In this document: piece by piece, positions 59,304-64,000 of the stretch
How the letters are laid out: each line of letters opens with the position of its first letter
Numbering within the stretch: the stretch's first letter is position 1
Assembly (NCBI GenBank): GCA_000612485.1
Contig: CP007494.1
Coordinates: 1,240,001-1,304,000, forward strand
Direction: 5' to 3'
DNA: 64,000 nucleotides
Origin: Bordetella holmesii ATCC 51541
GTDB taxonomy: Bacteria > Pseudomonadota > Gammaproteobacteria > Burkholderiales > Burkholderiaceae_B
Translations under genes and position numbers: made by a program
The notes under the pieces: generated by a model
The model's input: the letters and a program-made list of their open reading frames with translations, nothing else
What the model was told of the DNA's origin: nothing
Database searches by the model: none

Positions 59304-60317
59304 TCAGGGAACGCCGTTCAAATGACAGGCGCTCCAATGCCCTGGGGATATCTCGCGCAACACGGGCCGTTGCTGGCGGCACAGCGGCAGAGCGTTCGGG
59401 CACCGAGGATGAAAGGCGCATCCCTGAGGAGGCGCCAATGGTGAAGGCAGCTCACCCTGTATGGGCCGGTACTCGCGCCGCGCGGTGTCCAAGGTTGGTA
59501 ACTCGCGCAGCAATGCCTGTGTATAGGGATGATTGGCCTGGCCGAAAATACGTTCCGTGCTGGCCAGCTCGACGATGCACCCCAGATACATGATGGCCAC
59601 GCGATCCGAGATATAAGCCACCACGCCCAGATTGTGGCTGATGAACAGATAGGTGAGCCCCAGTTCGCGGCGCAACTGTTCGAACAGATTGATCACTTGA
59701 GCCTGAATGGAGACATCCAGTGCCGCGACGGCCTCGTCGCAGACAATGATCGTCGGCTGCAAGGCGAGTGCACGCGCGATCCCGATCCGCTGACGCTGCC
59801 CACCGGAGAACTGATGCGGATAACGCTGTGCATAAGTCGGATCCAGCCCAACCTGGCGCATCAACCCGGCCACATACGCATCGCGCTCGGCGCGCCGGAC
59901 AAGGCCATGGGCCACCGGCGCTTCGCCGATGATATCGGTCACGCGCATACGCGGATTAAGCGAAGCGTAGGGATCCTGGAAGATCATCTGTACGGCCAGC
60001 TCATAACGGCGACGTGAAGGCGCGTTCAGCCGCGCGACGTCTTCTCCCCGGTATCGGATGCTTCCCGCCGTCGGCGGCAAAATACCCGCCACCATGCGGC
60101 CCAGCGTGGATTTTCCACAGCCAGACTCTCCGACGATGCCGATGACCTCTCCCGCGCCCACATCGAGATCCACGCCGGCGACCGCCTGCACGACCTGATT
60201 CTTCAAGCCGGCGCCAAAACAATTGGCGATACGGCCGGCAAGATCCACCTTGCGTTCAAAACGCATCTCCAGACCCTGCAACGACAACAAGGGACTATCC
60301 ACAGACTTGTCCATCAT
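59304..60317 (-). CDS. dppF: dipeptide/oligopeptide ABC transporter ATPase F
   Basis: This 337-residue ATPase has Walker [14 protein letters not shown], signature [16 protein letters not shown], Walker [18 protein letters not shown] and the family's C-terminal zinc/cysteine-containing oligopeptide-transport extension ([18 protein letters not shown]). The start overlaps the dppD stop (ATGATG at 60312-60317). It powers peptide import with DppD. Confidence 0.92.
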   Translation of the reverse strand: MMDKSVDSPLLSLQGLEMRFERKVDLAGRIANCFGAGLKNQVVQAVAGVDLDVGAGEVIGIVGESGCGKSTLGRMVAGILPPTAGSIRYRGEDVARLNAPSRRRYELAVQMIFQDPYASLNPRMRVTDIIGEAPVAHGLVRRAERDAYVAGLMRQVGLDPTYAQRYPHQFSGGQRQRIGIARALALQPTIIVCDEAVAALDVSIQAQVINLFEQLRRELGLTYLFISHNLGVVAYISDRVAIMYLGCIVELASTERIFGQANHPYTQALLRELPTLDTARREYRPIQGELPSPLAPPQGCAFHPRCPNALPLCRQQRPVLREISPGHWSACHLNGVP

Positions 60318-61285
60318 GCCGGCCCCGCATGCCAGCACCGCACCTCATGCCCAGGCTGCAACGACTGTAATTGCGGTTCGCGCAGACAGGCCTCGGTGGC
60401 CCGGGGACAGCGCTGGCGAAACGCACACCCTTCGGGCAGATTGAGTAAAGACGGCGTCATGCCCGGTATCTGTGCCAAAGGCTGGCCGCGCAAGCGCGCG
60501 CTCGGAATACTGGCCATCAAACCCTGGGTATAAGGGTGCAGCGCATGCTCGATGACGTCTTCGGTGGAACCTGTCTCGACGATGCGCCCCGCATACATGA
60601 CCGCGATGCGGTCTGCCAGGCCCGCCACGACGGCCAGATCATGGGTGATCCAGATCAGTGCCGTACCAGTCTCGCGGCACAAGCGTCTGACCTCGTACAG
60701 GATCTGCGCCTGAATAGTCACATCCAGCGCCGTGGTGGGCTCATCGGCAATGATCACTCGCGGCGAATTCAACAGCGCGATGGCAATGGCAACGCGTTGA
60801 CGCATGCCACCGGAGAGCTCATGTGGATAGGTCCGCAACCGTTCGCGAGGAGAAGGAATTCCCACCATGGTCAGGACCTCCAGCGCCCGCGCCATGGCCT
60901 TCGAACGGCTGACATCGTGGTGCGCCTGCACAGCCTCGACCATCTGGGTATCCACCCGCAACACGGGGTTGAGCGTCATCATCGGGTCCTGGAAAATCAT
61001 GGCCATCTCAGAACCTCGAAGGGCACGCCAACGCCTGGCGTCGGCCTGGCGCAAATCCTCACCCTCCAGCCGTATGGCGCCCTCGACCACTCGACCCGGC
61101 TCGTCGAGCAAGCCCATCAACGAAAAGCCCGTGATGCTCTTGCCCGAACCCGACTCTCCAACCAGCCCCAGTATCTCGCCTTGTTGCAGATGCAGATCCA
61201 CGCCGTCGACAGCCTTGACCACTCCGGCACGCGTGAAAAATTGCGTCTTCAGATTCTCTACTTCCAGTACAGGCGCGGTATGCAT
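60314..61285 (-). CDS. dppD: dipeptide/oligopeptide ABC transporter ATPase D
   Basis: This 323-residue ATPase has Walker A GESGSGKSITGFSL, signature ELSGGMRQRVAIAIAL, Walker B IIADEPTTALDVTIQAQI and the C-terminal GCAFRQRCPRATEACLREP extension typical of Dpp/Opp. ATG 61285 (MHTAPVLEVENL) follows the permease closely. It is intact. Confidence 0.92.
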   Translation of the reverse strand: MHTAPVLEVENLKTQFFTRAGVVKAVDGVDLHLQQGEILGLVGESGSGKSITGFSLMGLLDEPGRVVEGAIRLEGEDLRQADARRWRALRGSEMAMIFQDPMMTLNPVLRVDTQMVEAVQAHHDVSRSKAMARALEVLTMVGIPSPRERLRTYPHELSGGMRQRVAIAIALLNSPRVIIADEPTTALDVTIQAQILYEVRRLCRETGTALIWITHDLAVVAGLADRIAVMYAGRIVETGSTEDVIEHALHPYTQGLMASIPSARLRGQPLAQIPGMTPSLLNLPEGCAFRQRCPRATEACLREPQLQSLQPGHEVRCWHAGPA

Positions 61286-61296
61286 GAGGCTCGTCT

Positions 61297-62202
61297 CTAA
61301 GTCTGATTGCGCGGGTTGAGCACATCGCGCAGATGATCGCCGACCAAGTTGATCGCGATGATCAGCAACGCCAGAGCAATACCGGGGAAAAACGAAATCC
61401 AATAAGTCCCCGACAACAGGTATTCGAATCCGTTGGCGATCAACATGCCCAGCGAAGGCTCTGTGACCGGCACGCCCACCCCGAGAAAAGACAACGTGGC
61501 CTCCAAGGCAATGGCATGCGCCAGATCGATGGTCGCGATGACAATCAGGGGCGGCATGCAGTTGGGCAGCACATGGCGAAACAGCACTCGTGTCCAGCTC
61601 AGCGACATGCAGCGCGCCGCTTCTACATATTCTTTGCCACGCTCGACCAGTGCCGCGCCGCGCGCCGCACGTGCGAAGTACGCCCATTGCACGACGACCA
61701 GTGCGATGATGACCTTATCCACACCTTTTCCCAGGATCGCCAGCAGAATCAACGCCACGAGAATGGCCGGAAAAGACAACTGGATATCCACAAGGCGCAT
61801 GAGCAAGGCATCGATGCGTCCGCCAAAATACGCGGCGACCAAACCGACTGCCGCGCCAATCACAAACGCCGCGGCCACCGACACCGCACCGACCAGCAGG
61901 CTGGTCCGCATGCCATACACGATGGCCGAGAACATATCTCGCGCCTGCCCATCGGTGCCCAACCAATAGATCATGCCGCCATCTCCGCTGGCACTGCCTG
62001 GCGGCAGTTTCGAGTCCAGGATATCGAGGCCGCCAATATCGAAAGGATCTTGGGGCGCGATCCAGGGGGCGAAGATGGCCGCTCCGATCATGATGATCAA
62101 CATCACCAGGCCCAGCACCGCCAGCTTGCTGGCAAAAAAGTCGCTTATGAAACGGCGTGACGGCGTCAGCGGCCGTGCCAGCGCGGAAGAGGAGCTGCTC
62201 AT
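61297..62202 (-). CDS. dppC: dipeptide ABC transporter permease C
   Basis: This 301-residue inner-membrane permease has about six helices. It has the N-terminal OppC-type extension (RRFISDFFASKLAVLGLVML) and an EAA loop (VEAARCMSLSWTRVLFRHVLPN). It overlaps dppB by 4 bp (ATGA). It forms the peptide channel with DppB. Confidence 0.92.
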   Translation of the reverse strand: MSSSSSALARPLTPSRRFISDFFASKLAVLGLVMLIIMIGAAIFAPWIAPQDPFDIGGLDILDSKLPPGSASGDGGMIYWLGTDGQARDMFSAIVYGMRTSLLVGAVSVAAAFVIGAAVGLVAAYFGGRIDALLMRLVDIQLSFPAILVALILLAILGKGVDKVIIALVVVQWAYFARAARGAALVERGKEYVEAARCMSLSWTRVLFRHVLPNCMPPLIVIATIDLAHAIALEATLSFLGVGVPVTEPSLGMLIANGFEYLLSGTYWISFFPGIALALLIIAINLVGDHLRDVLNPRNQT

Positions 62203-63173
62203 CGGCGGGCCTCCAGACGCACGCGAGGATCAAGCACGGTGTAGATGATGTCCACCACCAGGTTGAGCATGACCAGAAAGAACACGATCAACATCAGATA
62301 GGCCACCACCACCGGTCGATCCAGCGTGATGATCGAGTCAATCAACAACTTGCCCATGCCGGGCCACGAGAAAACGGTTTCGGTCACGACGGCGAACGCC
62401 ACCACCTGCCCCAGTTCCAGCCCCGCGATGGTCACAATGGGGATAAGAATGTTCTTGAGCAAATGCACGCCCAGCACTCGCTTTTCCGACAGGCCTTTGG
62501 CGCGAGCGAACTTGATGTAGTCCTGCGGCAAGCTCTCACGTGTGGCCGCGCGCGTGACCCGTACGATGAGCGCACATTTGGCCAGTGCGATAGTGCTGGC
62601 CGGCAAAATGATGGCCATCCATCCATTGAGCGTCAACACGCTCAGCGGAATGCCCGCCACGCTCACGGTGGCGCCGCGGCCGCTGGCTGGCAACCAACCC
62701 AGGCTGACGGCGAACACCATGATGAGCATCAACCCTACCCAGAAATTGGGCAGCGAAAATCCCAACACGGATCCGGTCATGATGGCCCGCGCGCCCAGCG
62801 ATCTCGGCCGCAAGCCCGCCAGGATGCCCAAGGGTACGCCGATCACTACCGACAGCGTCATGGCCACCACCGCCAACTCCATCGTGGCGGGCATGCGCTG
62901 CAGAATCAGCCGCATGGCAGGCTCGCCGGTCAGGAAACTGTTGCCGAAGTTGCCTTGCACGGCCTGGCCGATAAAAATCAGATACTGTCGCCACAGCGGC
63001 TGGTCCAGACCCAAAGCAGCGCGGATGGCGCCGCGTTGCGCCTCCGTGGCTTCAGGGCTGGCCAGCATCGAGACCGGGTCGCCCACCATGTAGATGCCGG
63101 CAAAGACCACTGCCGACATGACCAGCATCACGACTACAGTCTGCAGCAGCCTGCGTATGATGGTTGCAAGCAT
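62199..63173 (-). CDS. dppB: dipeptide ABC transporter permease B
   Basis: This 324-residue permease begins MLATIIRRLLQTVVVMLV, the OppB/DppB N-terminal signature. Later segments include RAATRESLPQDYIKFARAKG (EAA-like loop) and FSWPGMGKLLIDSIITLDRPVV. About six helices. It lies 12 bp after the binding-protein stop, confirming one operon. Confidence 0.92.
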   Translation of the reverse strand: MLATIIRRLLQTVVVMLVMSAVVFAGIYMVGDPVSMLASPEATEAQRGAIRAALGLDQPLWRQYLIFIGQAVQGNFGNSFLTGEPAMRLILQRMPATMELAVVAMTLSVVIGVPLGILAGLRPRSLGARAIMTGSVLGFSLPNFWVGLMLIMVFAVSLGWLPASGRGATVSVAGIPLSVLTLNGWMAIILPASTIALAKCALIVRVTRAATRESLPQDYIKFARAKGLSEKRVLGVHLLKNILIPIVTIAGLELGQVVAFAVVTETVFSWPGMGKLLIDSIITLDRPVVVAYLMLIVFFLVMLNLVVDIIYTVLDPRVRLEARR

Positions 63174-63185
63174 GCGGCCGCCCGA

Positions 63186-64000
63186 TTACGGCTTAGGCGT
63201 CGCGTTCTGCGCCAATGTCGTCTGATCCGGCCGCCCCTTGTAGCGCACATCGTCCTTCATGGCCCAGACCGACAATTCGAAATGCACCGGCAGCATGGCG
63301 TAATCGTCCATGGCCAGATTGCTGGCCTTTTGCAGCAGCTCGGCGCGCTTGCCATCGTCCATCGTGCCGGAGGCCTCGATCACGAGCTTGTCCATGTCCG
63401 GGTTCGAGTAACGGCTGCGATTGGTCGTGCCCAGACCGGCCTCCGGGTTACGTGTCACCAGCAACGAGGCCAGCGCATTGGACATCTCACCACTGGTCAC
63501 CGACCAGCCTGCCAGGTAGGCGCTTAACGCGTAGCTGTCGCGGGCCTTGAAGAACACCGGGGGCGCCAGTGCATCCACATTGGTCTTTACCCCGATACGT
63601 GTCCACATCGAGGCAATGGCCTGAGCGACCTTGGCGTCGTTGACATAGCGGCCCGAGGGCGCACCCAGTGTGATCTCAAACCCATTCGGATAGCCCGCCT
63701 CCTTGAGCAATGCCTTGGCCTTCTCCACATCCGCTTTAGGAGCCTGGGCATGTTCTTTGGATGCGCCGAACATAGGGTAGGGCAGCAGATTACCCGCAGG
63801 CTTGGCCACTCCACCCATGACACGCTCGACAATGGCATCGCGGTTCAACGCCAGCGACAATGCCTCGCGCACCCGTTTGTCCTTCATGGGGTTCTTGTCC
63901 GTGCCCTTGACCCCTGGGCTGGGTTCGGCAAATTGGTCCAACGCCACGTAGACCACTCGTACCGAAGGCGTTTCTTCAACATGGAGCTTCTTATTGCTCT
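63186..64000 (-). CDS. peptide ABC transporter substrate-binding protein, C-terminal part (runs off window)
   Basis: This is about 271 codons of the C-terminal two-thirds of a family 5 (DppA/OppA-like) periplasmic peptide-binding protein. Readable segments are KDKRVREALSLALNRDAIVE, VEKAKALLKEAGYPNGFEI, AQAIASMWTRIGVKTNVD and the terminal AMLPVHFELSVWAMK. The frame is open to the window edge, so the signal peptide and start are outside. It is the first gene of the dpp-like operon. Confidence 0.92.
   Translation of the reverse strand, partial: SNKKLHVEETPSVRVVYVALDQFAEPSPGVKGTDKNPMKDKRVREALSLALNRDAIVERVMGGVAKPAGNLLPYPMFGASKEHAQAPKADVEKAKALLKEAGYPNGFEITLGAPSGRYVNDAKVAQAIASMWTRIGVKTNVDALAPPVFFKARDSYALSAYLAGWSVTSGEMSNALASLLVTRNPEAGLGTTNRSRYSNPDMDKLVIEASGTMDDGKRAELLQKASNLAMDDYAMLPVHFELSVWAMKDDVRYKGRPDQTTLAQNATPKP

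Overview
The window looks like a chromosomal segment of a Bordetella species, most likely B. holmesii. Three things support this: betaproteobacterial gene content (wlb lipopolysaccharide genes, DUF4148, the gyrB-dnaN-dnaA / rpmH-rnpA-yidD-yidC block), high GC, and three kinds of insertion sequence found in human-adapted Bordetella: one IS481, two identical-length (1306 bp) copies of an IS1001-like ISL3 element, and two copies of an IS3-family IS407-group element. The species name is an inference from this combination; no rRNA gene is present.

Layout. 0-8.3 kb: start of a GMC oxidoreductase, a broken dapA-like gene, free-methionine-(R)-sulfoxide reductase, a PLP aminotransferase, ubiA, a small secreted DUF4148 protein, and a divergent glcC-like regulator / glcB malate synthase G pair with two identical TGGTATGACCA operators. 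8.3-15.5 kb (minus strand): an AfuABC/FbpABC-type ABC transporter (ATPase, double-length permease, frameshifted binding protein). Upstream lies a two-component system whose histidine kinase is fused at its C terminus to a paralogue of the transporter's binding protein and whose response regulator has Tyr where the phospho-acceptor Asp should be. 16-25.3 kb: the wlb LPS cluster in a shortened form (A, B, C with a frameshift, D, E, F, G, then L). 25.2-27.1 kb: an IS481 deletion scar joining two truncated genes. 27.2-31.2 kb: topB with a histone-H1-like tail, then an IS1001-like element inserted in the T-tract of its terminator. 31.2-39.5 kb: a collapsing catabolic/transport operon (Tat-exported binding protein, ATPase with two motif substitutions, deleted permease, frameshifted SDR, aldehyde dehydrogenase, an SDR split by an IS) and a multiply broken acetolactate-synthase-like gene. 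39.6-46.2 kb: Lrp regulator, bestrophin, a SET-domain gene whose tail is exchanged by the second IS1001-like copy, FMN riboswitch and ribB, the second IS3 copy, and a broken BLUF-EAL photoreceptor. 46.7-55 kb: gyrB, dnaN, dnaA, the origin-proximal intergenic region, rpmH, rnpA, yidD and yidC. 55.1-64 kb: katG, a 39-residue small ORF, an M20 amidohydrolase and a dipeptide-type ABC transporter (dppFDCB plus partial binding protein).

Core replication, ribosome and membrane-insertion genes are intact, while about ten accessory genes carry frameshifts, deletions, nonsense codons or IS insertions. This is the pattern expected of a host-restricted pathogen losing transport, sensing and surface-sugar functions. 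Several lesions fall in G or T runs or short tandem repeats, so they could be reversible contingency changes, fixed mutations or sequencing errors. The most unusual architecture is the covalent kinase-binding-protein fusion at 12401-14890. It resembles, in a single polypeptide, the separate kinase and binding-protein pairs HptS/HptA and PgtB/PgtC.
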